Shown one piece after another: positions 7,180 through 16,032 of a DNA stretch of 64,000 bases (the first letter of the stretch is position 1; each line of letters starts with the position of its first letter). The stretch lies in contig JBBPYR010000285.1 of the NCBI GenBank assembly GCA_038199755.1, forward strand, positions 1 through 64,000. The letters are read 5' to 3'. The notes beneath the pieces were generated by a model. It did no database searches. It was not told the DNA's origin and worked only from the letters and a program-made list of their open reading frames with translations. This DNA comes from JBBPYR01 sp038199755 (GTDB taxonomy: Bacteria; Chloroflexota; Ktedonobacteria; Ktedonobacterales; Ktedonobacteraceae). The translations under genes and the position numbers were made by a program.

Positions 7180-9077
7180 GTGAAGAGCGAAGAGCCAGTA
7201 AACCAAGTGACATGGGTCCGGGGCCGATGGGAAGAGGGCCAATGGGGGCGATGGGCCGCCCTGTCGAAAAGCCAAAAGATTTCAAAGGGACACTAAAACG
7301 ACTGTTTGCCTACTTTCTGCCACAGAAATTTCTTTTGCTGATGGTGCTTGTTACCTCTATCATTGGTACCGTCTTCAATATCGTCGGTCCAAAAATTCTC
7401 GGATTAGCAACCACGAAACTCTTTGAGGGTATTGTGGCGAAATTCCAGGCACTTGCGCGACATCAACCTGCGCCAGCGATTGATTTCAACTATATCGCGA
7501 CTGTTCTGCTCATCTTGCTTGGTCTGTATGTTATCAGTGCTGTTTTCATGTATATCCAGCAGTACGTGATGGCGGGCGTGGCGCAGCGCATGGTCTACCA
7601 ACTGCGTGCAGAGGTAGATAGGAAATTATCGCGCTTGCCGCTCAAGTTTTTCGACTCGCACCCACACGGAGAAGTCCTGAGTCGTATCGTGAACGACATG
7701 GATAATATCAGCACAACCTTGCAGCAGAGCCTGACGCAGTTGATTACCTCTGCCGTCACCTTGCTTGGCGTGATTATTATTATGCTGACCATTAGTCCAT
7801 TGCTTAGTCTTGTGGTGGTGCTTACCCTACCGCTGAGCTTGCTGGTCACGATCGGTATCGCAAAGCGTTCACAAAACTACTTTAGAGGCCAGCAAAGGGC
7901 ACTAGGACATCTGAACGGCCACGTTGAGGAGATGTATACAGGGCACAAGATCGTCAAAGCCTTTGGACATGAGGGCAAAGCCATTGACGAATTCAGCGAG
8001 TTAAATGAGAAGCTTTACGAATCTGGATGGCGCGCACAGTTTGCTTCCGGTATGATTATGCCGCTGATGCGCTTTATCGGCAACCTTGGCTATGTGTTTG
8101 TGGCCGTCGTTGGTGGCATCATGGTCACGAGGAACGCGATTTCGATTGGAGATGTGCAGGCATTTATTCAATATGCCCAGCAATTTACGCAACCGATTAC
8201 CCAACTTGCGAACTTCGCCAACGTCATTCAATCGACGATGGCTTCGGCTGAGCGTATCTTCGAGCTACTCGATGAGCAGGAAGAAGTGCTAGAGTCGGCG
8301 GATGCAAAGGTTATCGCAACTTCGCCAGGGGCGGTCGAGTTCCAACATGTCAAGTTTGGCTATAAAGAAGATGCTATCCTGATGGAGGATATGAACATCA
8401 ATGTGCAGCCGGGGCAAATGGTCGCGATTGTTGGTCCGACGGGCGCGGGCAAAACAACGCTCGTCAATTTGCTGATGCGCTTCTATGAAGTCAATGGTGG
8501 GCGCATTCTGGTGGATGGCGAAGACATCACGCATATCAGGCGTGGCGATTTGCGCCGCACCTTTGGTATGGTGCTACAAGATGCTTGGCTTTTCAACGGC
8601 ACCATATACGATAATATCGCCTATGGTCGCGAGGGTGCGAGCGAAGGCGAGACCAAACGAGCCGCGAAAGCCGCATACGCCGACCACTTTATTCGTACCT
8701 TGCCAGAGGGCTATGGCACGGTGCTGAACGAAGAGGCGACCAACATCTCGCAAGGTCAAAAACAGTTGCTCACCATTGCGCGTGCGTTCTTGGCTGATCC
8801 AGAGATACTCATTCTCGATGAAGCAACGAGTAGCGTTGATACCAGAACAGAGGTGCAAATTCAGAAGGCAATGTCCGAACTGATGAAGGGCAGGACAAGC
8901 TTTGTGATCGCACATCGTCTTTCCACTATTCGTGATGCGGACCTGATTCTCGTTATGAATCATGGCTCGATCATCGAGAAGGGAACGCATGAGGAGTTGC
9001 TGGCGAGGAATGGCTTCTACGCCGACCTGTACAACAGCCAGTTTACGGGGCGAACGCTTATAGAGGAAGCCGTATAA
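7176..9077 (+). CDS. Heterodimeric ABC exporter, catalytic half
   Basis: A 633-residue half-transporter with a Gly/Met/Pro-rich cytoplasmic N-terminus (about 1-30), six membrane helices and an ATPase domain. Walker A is GPTGAGKTT (about 420), the signature NISQGQKQ, Walker B ILILDEATSSVD with the catalytic Glu, and the H-loop VIAHRLSTI with the switch His. It supplies the hydrolytic Walker residues that the upstream partner lacks, while the partner supplies the canonical LSGGQ-type signature. The start ATG overlaps the previous stop (ATGA), so translation is coupled. It completes the MarR-linked exporter operon. Confidence 0.9.
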   Translation: MSEERRASKPSDMGPGPMGRGPMGAMGRPVEKPKDFKGTLKRLFAYFLPQKFLLLMVLVTSIIGTVFNIVGPKILGLATTKLFEGIVAKFQALARHQPAPAIDFNYIATVLLILLGLYVISAVFMYIQQYVMAGVAQRMVYQLRAEVDRKLSRLPLKFFDSHPHGEVLSRIVNDMDNISTTLQQSLTQLITSAVTLLGVIIIMLTISPLLSLVVVLTLPLSLLVTIGIAKRSQNYFRGQQRALGHLNGHVEEMYTGHKIVKAFGHEGKAIDEFSELNEKLYESGWRAQFASGMIMPLMRFIGNLGYVFVAVVGGIMVTRNAISIGDVQAFIQYAQQFTQPITQLANFANVIQSTMASAERIFELLDEQEEVLESADAKVIATSPGAVEFQHVKFGYKEDAILMEDMNINVQPGQMVAIVGPTGAGKTTLVNLLMRFYEVNGGRILVDGEDITHIRRGDLRRTFGMVLQDAWLFNGTIYDNIAYGREGASEGETKRAAKAAYADHFIRTLPEGYGTVLNEEATNISQGQKQLLTIARAFLADPEILILDEATSSVDTRTEVQIQKAMSELMKGRTSFVIAHRLSTIRDADLILVMNHGSIIEKGTHEELLARNGFYADLYNSQFTGRTLIEEAV

Positions 9078-9096
9078 TCGCAGGTGAAAGTGAGCA

Positions 9097-9235
9097 GGGC
9101 ACCCGCAAGGGGAATGCCCCTACCATGATAACGCGTGTTATCATGGTAGGGGCATTTGCTTCTTACTCATTCTGCCAACGCGCTGTCGCGCTAGCTCTCG
9201 CTCAGGCAAAATGTAAAGTAGCCTTGCGGGTGCCC
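9097..9235. repeat. Nested inverted-repeat element between convergent genes
   Basis: Outer 14-bp arms (9097-9110 and 9222-9235, GGGCACCCGCAAGG and its complement) enclose a 20-bp perfect hairpin with a GCGT loop (9113-9132/9137-9156). The left side contains GCCCCTAC, as in the other GTAGGGGC repeats. The hairpin probably also ends transcription of both convergent genes. The size of about 140 bp and the terminal inverted repeats suggest a small non-autonomous element. Confidence 0.65.
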
Positions 9236-9251
9236 CATTCATTGCCTCAGC

Positions 9252-10856
9252 CTATTTTGCTAGTTTCGGTGTTTTATCACTGCCTTTGGCTATGGCGGTG
9301 AAGATGCCGATTGCTGCAAAGAGGGCGCACACCAGCAGGGCCGCGTGGAAGCTATTCACAAACGTGAATTGCAGCCCGGCGATATTGGTGGTAGGGAGAT
9401 GATGGGCTTGTTGAGCCATCAGCAGGGTGCCTGCCGCTGCGCCACCCAGGGCAGCAAAAACCGTACCTGTGAGGGCAACACTCATGCTCTGGCCGATGAC
9501 TCGTCCCGTTGCCAGCAAGCCAGACGCCTCACCCTGCGCACTGCGAGGGGCGGCACTCATCAAGGCACGCGTGTTTGGGGACTGAAAGATGCCTTGACCA
9601 AAGCCGATGATAGCCAGACGCCAGATGATATCCCAGGCCGTGCTTTGTATATTAATCAGACTCAACAGGAATAAGCCAAAGCAGGCGATAGCTAAGCCTA
9701 GAGGAGAAAGCCAGCGCGAGCCAACGCGGTCAGCGAGGGTGCCGCTCAATGGTGCGGCGACGGCGAGCATGAGTGGCAACGGCGTCATCAGCAAACCCGT
9801 CTGAATGGCGGAGAAGCCACGCAATTGCTCAAAGTAGAATGGCAAGAGAAATCCAGGCGCAAACAGAGCCATCATACAAAGCATGAAGCTGATGTTGGCA
9901 AAGGCAAAGACGCGATTGGTTATTAATTTCAAGTTTAAGATGGGATGCTCAATACGGGCTTCAACATAAACCCCTAAAGTGAGCGTTACGAGACTAATAC
10001 CAAGAGAGACAAGCGTACCGATTGAAAGCCAGCCCCACTCTTGACCAAACGAAAGACCTAGCGTGAGTGCGGCCAAGCCAACTGCTAGCACGAGCGCACC
10101 GAGCAGATCAAAATGTTCGCGCTGCTTTTGCTGTGGGGGTTGTTCTGTGTAGAAGTACCATGAGCCGAGCAGGACGAGCAAACAAATGGGTACATTGACA
10201 TAAAAAATCCAACGCCATGACAGATACTCTGTGATGATGCCACCGATGGTCGGACCTGCCGCCACACCTAACGAGACAATTACCGCATTCAGGCCGAGTG
10301 CTAAGCCCCGCTCACGGGTAGGAAATGCGCTAGTAATCATTGCGACGTTGACCGCAAAGATAAGTGCTCCCCCAAGTCCCTGGAAAAGGCGTGCCAGAAT
10401 AAGCAACAGCAAGGAAGGTGCTAACCCTGAAAGGGCAGAGCCGAGAATAAAAACGACTAATCCCGCCAAAAAAATTGGTTTGCGGCCAAGCATATCAGCA
10501 AGACGACCGAATGTGAGGAGAACTGCGGCGATAATAACGAGATAGCCAATCACAATCCACTCGGTGGCTCCACTGATCCCCACGTGAAATGTGGTGGCAA
10601 TACTTGGTAGACCGATATTGACAATCGAGCCATCTAATGTGGTCATAAAGGTTGCTGCACCTGACAAGGCCAGTACAAGCCACTTGTTCATTTGAGCTGA
10701 TAGTTCACCAGTGAGAGGCGAAGTTGAATTGACGGCAGGCTGAAGGGGTTGCGCAGGTTGATATGTGCGAAGAGGAACTGTATTCGTGCGACCTACTGCA
10801 CTCAGACTAGCTGTTTCAAATGTTCCATATTTATTCTTTCTTTGTTCTTTATCCAT
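9252..10856 (-). CDS. DHA2-type MFS multidrug efflux transporter
   Basis: About 534 residues with roughly 14 predicted membrane helices, fitting the EmrB/QacA (DHA2) group of proton-coupled drug exporters. TLDGSIVNIGLPSI in the first helix matches the D-x-T-x-V-N-x-A-L-P motif, and GRLADMLGRKPIF is the loop 2-3 motif A. An unstructured N-tail of about 55 residues precedes helix 1. ATG 10856 is preferred to the 576-codon frame from 10982 because AAAGGG sits 5 bases ahead and the extra residues are AT-rich promoter sequence. It is divergent from the LysR gene, its likely regulator. Confidence 0.87.
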   Translation of the reverse strand: MDKEQRKNKYGTFETASLSAVGRTNTVPLRTYQPAQPLQPAVNSTSPLTGELSAQMNKWLVLALSGAATFMTTLDGSIVNIGLPSIATTFHVGISGATEWIVIGYLVIIAAVLLTFGRLADMLGRKPIFLAGLVVFILGSALSGLAPSLLLLILARLFQGLGGALIFAVNVAMITSAFPTRERGLALGLNAVIVSLGVAAGPTIGGIITEYLSWRWIFYVNVPICLLVLLGSWYFYTEQPPQQKQREHFDLLGALVLAVGLAALTLGLSFGQEWGWLSIGTLVSLGISLVTLTLGVYVEARIEHPILNLKLITNRVFAFANISFMLCMMALFAPGFLLPFYFEQLRGFSAIQTGLLMTPLPLMLAVAAPLSGTLADRVGSRWLSPLGLAIACFGLFLLSLINIQSTAWDIIWRLAIIGFGQGIFQSPNTRALMSAAPRSAQGEASGLLATGRVIGQSMSVALTGTVFAALGGAAAGTLLMAQQAHHLPTTNIAGLQFTFVNSFHAALLVCALFAAIGIFTAIAKGSDKTPKLAK

Positions 10857-10994
10857 AATACCCTTTGTGATGTTGTGAAAACTGAATATATTTTTGTTTT
10901 GTGCTGAATAAGCAGGGTCAAGTTGTGTTGCACCTATCCCTATTAGTAGTATAAGGTCTAAATACTTGTATGTCCAATACATAAATCGTACGCT

Positions 10995-11017
10995 ATTAAT
11001 AGGTACAACCTATTAAT
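10995..11017. promoter_or_regulatory. Palindrome in the LysR/MFS divergent region
   Basis: ATTAATAGGT, a 3-base spacer and ACCTATTAAT form a perfect 10-bp inverted repeat between the divergent MFS and LysR genes. Position and shape suit a LysR-type operator that controls both genes. Confidence 0.5.
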
Positions 11018-11142
11018 GTAATGACGCGCTCAAGGTGGTTAACGAATGAAACTGGGAAGAGCGTCCCTACAGCGGTTGGCATCGTTGCCAGATTATTTCG
11101 TTCATCATCGTAAGAAGCGGAAGCGAGAGGAGTGATCATAAA

Positions 11143-12024
11143 ATGGAACTACGTCACCTACGGTATTTTGTCGCTGTCGCGGAGGAACTGCACTTTGGCA
11201 GGGCAGCTCTACGACTTTCGATTGTGCAGCCATCTTTGAGCCAGCAGATTCGGCAGTTGGAGGATGAGTTGGGCTTTCCCTTGCTGTGGCGCACGAAACG
11301 CTCGGTGGGGTTGACGGATGCTGGAAAGGTGTTTCTGGTGGAGGCGAAGCGTGTGCTTGCTCAGGTACAAGAGGCGAAACGAGCTGCGCAACGGGCCTAT
11401 CGTGGCGAGGTGGGCCGACTGGTAGTGGGCTACATTAGCTCAAGCACGTATGATTTACTGCCGATGATGCTGCGCGTGTATAGTGAGCGTTTTCCTGATG
11501 TCGAGGTAACTTTGAGGGAACTGACATCGCAAGAGCAGTTGTATGAATTGGAGGAGGAGCATATTCAGATTGGGCTGTTACGCTTGCCAATACATGCCCC
11601 TTTGGTGAATGTTGAGGTGGTGCGTCGAGAACCAATCGTATGTGTGCTGCCAGAGGGGCATCCACTGGTTGCACGTGAACGGGTCGCTGTCTCTCTGTTA
11701 GCAAAAGAGCCGTTTGTGCTGCAGCCGAGTCAACGCGGCGGGGAATATTATATACAGTTGATGAAGTTATGTCTTGACGCTGGTTTCACACCCAATGTGA
11801 TTCAGGAGGTGGCGGAGATGCATACGATTGTGAGTCTGGTAGCCGCGGGCATGGGCGTTTCTCTCGTGCCGCTCTCTGCCCACAATATTCGCAGCCAGGG
11901 CGTAATATATCGCGAACTGGAGGGCACGGTTTCCATGACGGAGATGGCGGTGGCCTGGTTGCGCAATACACGATCAGCGAGTGTGCAAAACTTTCTGGCC
12001 GTGGCAAAGGAAATCGCTATTTGA
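11143..12024 (+). CDS. LysR-family transcriptional regulator
   Basis: A 293-residue LysR-type regulator. The N-terminal helix-turn-helix is textbook (MELRHLRYFVAVAEELHFGR, then RLSIVQPSLSQQIRQLE). A linker helix and a two-lobed effector domain (about 90-290) follow. The gene is divergent from the DHA2 efflux pump across a 286-base region with a perfect palindrome. This arrangement is classical for LysR control of a neighbour. The co-inducer cannot be read from the sequence. Confidence 0.9.
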   Translation: MELRHLRYFVAVAEELHFGRAALRLSIVQPSLSQQIRQLEDELGFPLLWRTKRSVGLTDAGKVFLVEAKRVLAQVQEAKRAAQRAYRGEVGRLVVGYISSSTYDLLPMMLRVYSERFPDVEVTLRELTSQEQLYELEEEHIQIGLLRLPIHAPLVNVEVVRREPIVCVLPEGHPLVARERVAVSLLAKEPFVLQPSQRGGEYYIQLMKLCLDAGFTPNVIQEVAEMHTIVSLVAAGMGVSLVPLSAHNIRSQGVIYRELEGTVSMTEMAVAWLRNTRSASVQNFLAVAKEIAI

Positions 12025-12090
12025 CGTAATGTCTATTTGCTGAGTGCGATGATGACCGTGCGCGCAGGAGAACCAATGATGCCTTTGTTC

Positions 12091-12630
12091 TTAGTTACGT
12101 ACATTCTTGTATTGAGCAGCTGAAGCTTCTAACATGTCTTTTAGTGTCAGCAGATCATGCGTGAGCTGGCGACGAAGCGCATTGGTGACTACTGGAGCTG
12201 CTACATCTGATGGTTCCTCGATGAGTTGAATAAGCACATCTTGCGAGACGGTGGTTCCGCCATCTTCGATCTCTTCAAACTGGTAGCAGAAGAGGCAAGG
12301 GGCGATACCAGAGATACTCTTGATGGTCAGAAAGCGGCTAGGTTTATACTCAACAATCTCAAAGGTAATAGTAAACCACTTGCCCAAAAACCGGATGGTA
12401 CTGCGCGCTGTCGCTCCCACGGACGGTTTTTCTGACGAGCCATTCCTGACTGAAATCACGATACTTGACCAATCGACCAGATTCTCAAGATTGCACAAGT
12501 AGGCGGATATTTCTTCAGAAGGCAGATTGATGACAATGCATTGCTTTATATTCAACTGAATCAAGAGTATTTCTTCTCCTCTTAGCAAAAGGTTGGCCCA
12601 GCAAACAACGGTAAGTTGTGGCTTACCCAT
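12091..12630 (-). CDS. SRPBCC (START-like) family protein
   Basis: Up to 179 residues, resembling the polyketide-cyclase/START-like fold: a first strand (IKQCIVINLPSEEISAYLCNLENLVDW), a central beta sheet (GATARSTIRFLGKWFTITFEIVEYKPSRFLTIKS) and a long C-terminal helix. Such proteins bind hydrophobic ligands in a helix-grip cavity. The start is uncertain. ATG 12630 gives 179 residues, but AGAGGAG inside that frame could serve TTG 12564, trimming 22 residues to the usual domain start. It lies downstream of an unknown small gene on the same strand. Function unknown. Confidence 0.6.
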   Translation of the reverse strand: MGKPQLTVVCWANLLLRGEEILLIQLNIKQCIVINLPSEEISAYLCNLENLVDWSSIVISVRNGSSEKPSVGATARSTIRFLGKWFTITFEIVEYKPSRFLTIKSISGIAPCLFCYQFEEIEDGGTTVSQDVLIQLIEEPSDVAAPVVTNALRRQLTHDLLTLKDMLEASAAQYKNVRN

Positions 12631-12735
12631 TCCCCCTTGAAAGGAGCATGTGGCAATGCAGCCCTTTCAAAGGGTGGACTCATACTCTCAAGTGCAGTGA
12701 ATGGAACGTGCTGTCCGTCCATACAGATAGGAGTT

Positions 12736-13128
12736 TTATACGCTGTGAGAAGGAGTAAGATTGTTCCAGTACTCACAGAGCGAAGGGCCTAACATTATGT
12801 TATCTACATTCACCGAACCAAAAAGTTCTTTCAAAGGATAACTCATCCCCTCTTTTAGGATGAGCTTCATGCGCTCAATCGAGTGAAGCGGTGCTGTGGA
12901 AGATCGACAAGAACATTGGGCATGGATTTGGATAGAACAATGTTTTAGACCTGCCTGCGAATCAGAAAAGAAACGAATAGATACGTTATCAACTTCTGCC
13001 TCACCAAAAAGCTCAAGCAAGACATGGCTGACGACGTCTTCCACTACGAGTTCGGCGTTCTCTACCGCCTCTGGCAGCACCTCAACGTTTCTGCTGTAGC
13101 TCTGTGCATAAATATGAAGATGGCACAT
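12736..13128 (-). CDS. Small protein with duplicated halves, function unknown
   Basis: I do not recognise this 130-residue protein. The two halves look related: LLELFGEAEVDNVSI (about 37-51) and PLKELFGSVNVDNIML (about 97-112). Each follows a stretch rich in Val, Leu and Glu or Lys. Several Cys and His residues occur (MCHLHIYAQ at the start; CSIQIHAQCSC mid-protein). An AAAGAGAA stretch precedes ATG 13128. The gene is divergent from the NB-ARC regulator and followed by the SRPBCC gene on the same strand. The regulator could control it, but this is inference. Confidence 0.45.
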   Translation of the reverse strand: MCHLHIYAQSYSRNVEVLPEAVENAELVVEDVVSHVLLELFGEAEVDNVSIRFFSDSQAGLKHCSIQIHAQCSCRSSTAPLHSIERMKLILKEGMSYPLKELFGSVNVDNIMLGPSLCEYWNNLTPSHSV

Positions 13129-13280
13129 GCATAAATTCTCTTTCTAAATAAGTCTGGTGTCCTCCCAGTCTTGGTGCGAATAGGTGGGCGGCATCAGACT
13201 GAATGGGGGTAGGACTTACCCCGTCTTGGCTACTCGCTCCCTGGGTAAAAACATAGAACACATCTTTGTCTCAATTTCTC

Positions 13281-13310
13281 TTGCTTTGAGGTTACGGTTT
13301 TAAGTATACT
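13281..13310 (+). promoter_or_regulatory. Candidate promoter of the NB-ARC regulator
   Basis: TTGCTT (13281-13286), 18 bases, TATACT (13305-13310), about 107 bases before GTG 13417. A GGGGTA-GGAC-TTACCCC pseudopalindrome lies upstream at about 13206-13222 and could be a binding site in this divergent region. Confidence 0.4.
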
Positions 13311-13416
13311 AATGAGGGTTCTATTTTGCCATAGTTCTGGTAACCCAAAGTCTACTCAAGATCTCTGTGACGTGTAATAAAAAGAACATCATGCTGTCTG
13401 TTAGGAAGGAGCTAAA

Positions 13417-16032
13417 GTGAGCAGTGGAATGCATATGGATGTGAATGCATTTAGCGGCAGCATACAAGAGTGTCTGCGCGCAAGTGGCCATACTCAGAAG
13501 GAACTGGCTGGCTTACTTGGATTGCACCCGAAGGTACTCAGCCGCAAACTGAACAGCAATGGGAACGCCCATTTGACCCACCTAGAAATACGAGGCATCA
13601 TCAGGGCATTAGCGGGTTGGCATGCGATTACCACCCAGGATGAGGCTATTCAACTGCTTGAACTAGCACAAGTTGGGCGAACCCTCTTTAGTGCCGATGA
13701 ATGGCGTAGACCTCCTCTCAGCGGGCTTGTATCGGCCAGTACACAAGCTAGTGTCTCTGAAGGCCCTGCCCTTTCCATGTCTCATCTCCAGCATAATTTA
13801 CCTGCCTCGACCACACGGCTCATTGGGCGAGAATGGGCTGTCGAGCGACTCCTAAAACAGCTTAAGCGCGACGATGTGCGTCTCATGACGCTCTTTGGTG
13901 CGGGAGGGTGTGGCAAAACACGCCTCGCTTTACAGGTGGCGAGGGAACTGGTCAGTGAGTATGCCCATGGTGTATGCTTTGTGGCTCTGGCTGGTGTGAG
14001 TACTGCCTCTTTGGTGCCAATGAGTATCATCCAAGCGTTACATTTGAAACCCACACCTGGTTTACCGCCAATCCAAAGCCTTGTCTCGTATTTGCGAAAT
14101 AAACAACTGCTGCTCGTGTTGGATAATTTTGAGCATGTGGAAAAGGCAGCGACTGTCGTGGATGAACTGCTCACGGCGGCTCCTGGTCTCAATGTACTGG
14201 TGACGAGCCGTATGGTGCTCCACTTGTATGGTGAATATGAGTTTAGCACACCGCCTCTGGATGTGCCCGACCCTGTTATCGCGTGTGAGCCAACTGTGCT
14301 TGCGCACTTTAGTGCGGTACAGCTTTTTGTTGAACGTGCTCAGGCTGTGCAGCCTGACTTTGCTTTGACCTCCGAAAACGGAGTATACGTTGCACAGATT
14401 TGTGCTAAAGTTGATGGTTTACCACTGGCATTAGAACTGGCGGCGGCACGCGTGAAGGCTTTTACGCCTGCTTTGCTGTTGGAGCGGCTAGCAAAGGCGC
14501 GACTTCCCATGCTAATCGGGGGTGCCCGAAATGTACACAACAGACACCAAACGCTGCGCAATACCATCACGTGGAGTTACAATTTGCTCTCCCCGGAGCA
14601 ACAAATTTGGTTTCCACGCCTGGGAGTGTTTAAAGATGGTTGGTCGCTCGAAGCAGCAGAAGCAATGAGATTGGCTTTAACCACAGACCAGGAGATCGCA
14701 ACTCATTCCAGTTTCGTACAAGACATGTTAGAGCAGTTAGTAGACCACAGCTTGCTAGTACGTTTGCAGGTTTCACATCAGCAGCAACGCTTTACCATGC
14801 TGGAAACGTTACGTGAATATGCTCTGGAGCAGTTAGATACACGGGCAGAGTTTGAGCGATTGCGCAACTGGCATGCATGCTATTATTTAGGAGTGGCGGA
14901 AGCTGCCGAGATAGGTTTGAGAGGGCCACAGCAACTTATGTGGCTAGCGAGGCTCATGGCAGATCACAATAATTTCCGCGCCGCTTTAGAATGGTTACTA
15001 CAACAAGCACAAACTGGAAAGCTGATAACGCCTTTCTTTGTTGAGCAGGAACTGATTGAACAGAGCGAGAAACGTGCGGAAATGAGAACATCGTCGGCGC
15101 AGCCTAGACTGCTTGCCGTTGAACTCTGCCTGCGTTTGGCCGCGGCTTTGAGACCGTACTGGGAATGGCAAGGCTACCTATCTGAAGGGCGTCTCTGGCT
15201 GGGTGCTGTGTTAGAGGTGCCGCTTGCTGAAGGGGCAGGAGAGACGGTGCTTGGGGCACGAGCCAAAGCATTGAGTGAGGCTGCGCGTTTGATCGTCTTG
15301 CAAAATGATCAGGAGCGAGCGGTAGCATTGGCTGAAGAAAGCCTCGCCCTCTGGCGACAATTGCATAACCCTGCCGGATTAGCAACTGCACTCCTTCATC
15401 GGGGATGGGCTGCTTACGCAATGAAAGAGTATGCAGTTGCAAAGACTCTGTACTTGGAAGGTATGGAACACCTTTCTGCCACCAATGAGATTTGGTTGCG
15501 CGCCCAATTGCTCTTTAACCTGGGGGCAGTGGCAGGGTTCACGGCTGACTTTGAGCAAATGCGCTTATGGTATGCACAAAGCATAGAGCTGTTTGAGCAG
15601 GTTGGTGATCGAACTGCGGTTGCTGATGCGTTAAAGGATCAGGGTGGGATGTTGATTCTGGAAAGCAATTACACGGAAGCAATCGCCTACCTCTTGAAGA
15701 GCTTGAAGTTGTGCTATGAACTAGACCATAAACAATATATGGCGACGGGCATGGGGATGTTAAGCTTTGCCGTTGGCCTAAGGGAGTTGCCGCAGCCAGC
15801 CTTGGCAAGCCTCCACTCAGCCCAACTGCAAGGTGCCGCGGAGACTATGATGGACGCGATCGGTTTGACACCCTGGACGAAAAGCCATCCGCTGGCACTA
15901 ATGGCGCGACTGCAAATTCGTTCGCGGGTTGATGAGCACGACTGGGAGACAGCCTTGTCCGCAGGTCGTGTACTCTCAGTCGTGCAAGCCATTGAGCTGG
16001 CGCATCGGCTGGAAGAAGATATATCTTCCTAA
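13417..16032 (+). CDS. XRE-NB-ARC-TPR transcriptional regulator
   Basis: An 871-residue regulator with three parts. The N-terminal XRE helix-turn-helix is at about 12-45 (HTQKELAGLLGLHPKVLSRKL). A STAND/NB-ARC ATPase follows, with Walker A GAGGCGKT (about 161-168), Walker B LLLVLDNFEH (about 231-240) and GLPLALELAAARV. A C-terminal helical TPR-like region spans about 560-860. Such proteins act as ATP-dependent switches that turn on nearby genes, as in AfsR-like regulators. The start is GTG 13417 with AGGAAGGAG six bases upstream. Its 3' end overlaps the convergent iminopeptidase gene by 4 bases. The target is unknown; the divergent small-protein/SRPBCC genes are candidates. Confidence 0.85.
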   Translation: MSSGMHMDVNAFSGSIQECLRASGHTQKELAGLLGLHPKVLSRKLNSNGNAHLTHLEIRGIIRALAGWHAITTQDEAIQLLELAQVGRTLFSADEWRRPPLSGLVSASTQASVSEGPALSMSHLQHNLPASTTRLIGREWAVERLLKQLKRDDVRLMTLFGAGGCGKTRLALQVARELVSEYAHGVCFVALAGVSTASLVPMSIIQALHLKPTPGLPPIQSLVSYLRNKQLLLVLDNFEHVEKAATVVDELLTAAPGLNVLVTSRMVLHLYGEYEFSTPPLDVPDPVIACEPTVLAHFSAVQLFVERAQAVQPDFALTSENGVYVAQICAKVDGLPLALELAAARVKAFTPALLLERLAKARLPMLIGGARNVHNRHQTLRNTITWSYNLLSPEQQIWFPRLGVFKDGWSLEAAEAMRLALTTDQEIATHSSFVQDMLEQLVDHSLLVRLQVSHQQQRFTMLETLREYALEQLDTRAEFERLRNWHACYYLGVAEAAEIGLRGPQQLMWLARLMADHNNFRAALEWLLQQAQTGKLITPFFVEQELIEQSEKRAEMRTSSAQPRLLAVELCLRLAAALRPYWEWQGYLSEGRLWLGAVLEVPLAEGAGETVLGARAKALSEAARLIVLQNDQERAVALAEESLALWRQLHNPAGLATALLHRGWAAYAMKEYAVAKTLYLEGMEHLSATNEIWLRAQLLFNLGAVAGFTADFEQMRLWYAQSIELFEQVGDRTAVADALKDQGGMLILESNYTEAIAYLLKSLKLCYELDHKQYMATGMGMLSFAVGLRELPQPALASLHSAQLQGAAETMMDAIGLTPWTKSHPLALMARLQIRSRVDEHDWETALSAGRVLSVVQAIELAHRLEEDISS

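Noticed and set aside
12582..12776. 64-codon minus frame between the SRPBCC gene and the small unknown gene
   Set aside because: It overlaps both neighbours, and I see no supporting ribosome site or domain.
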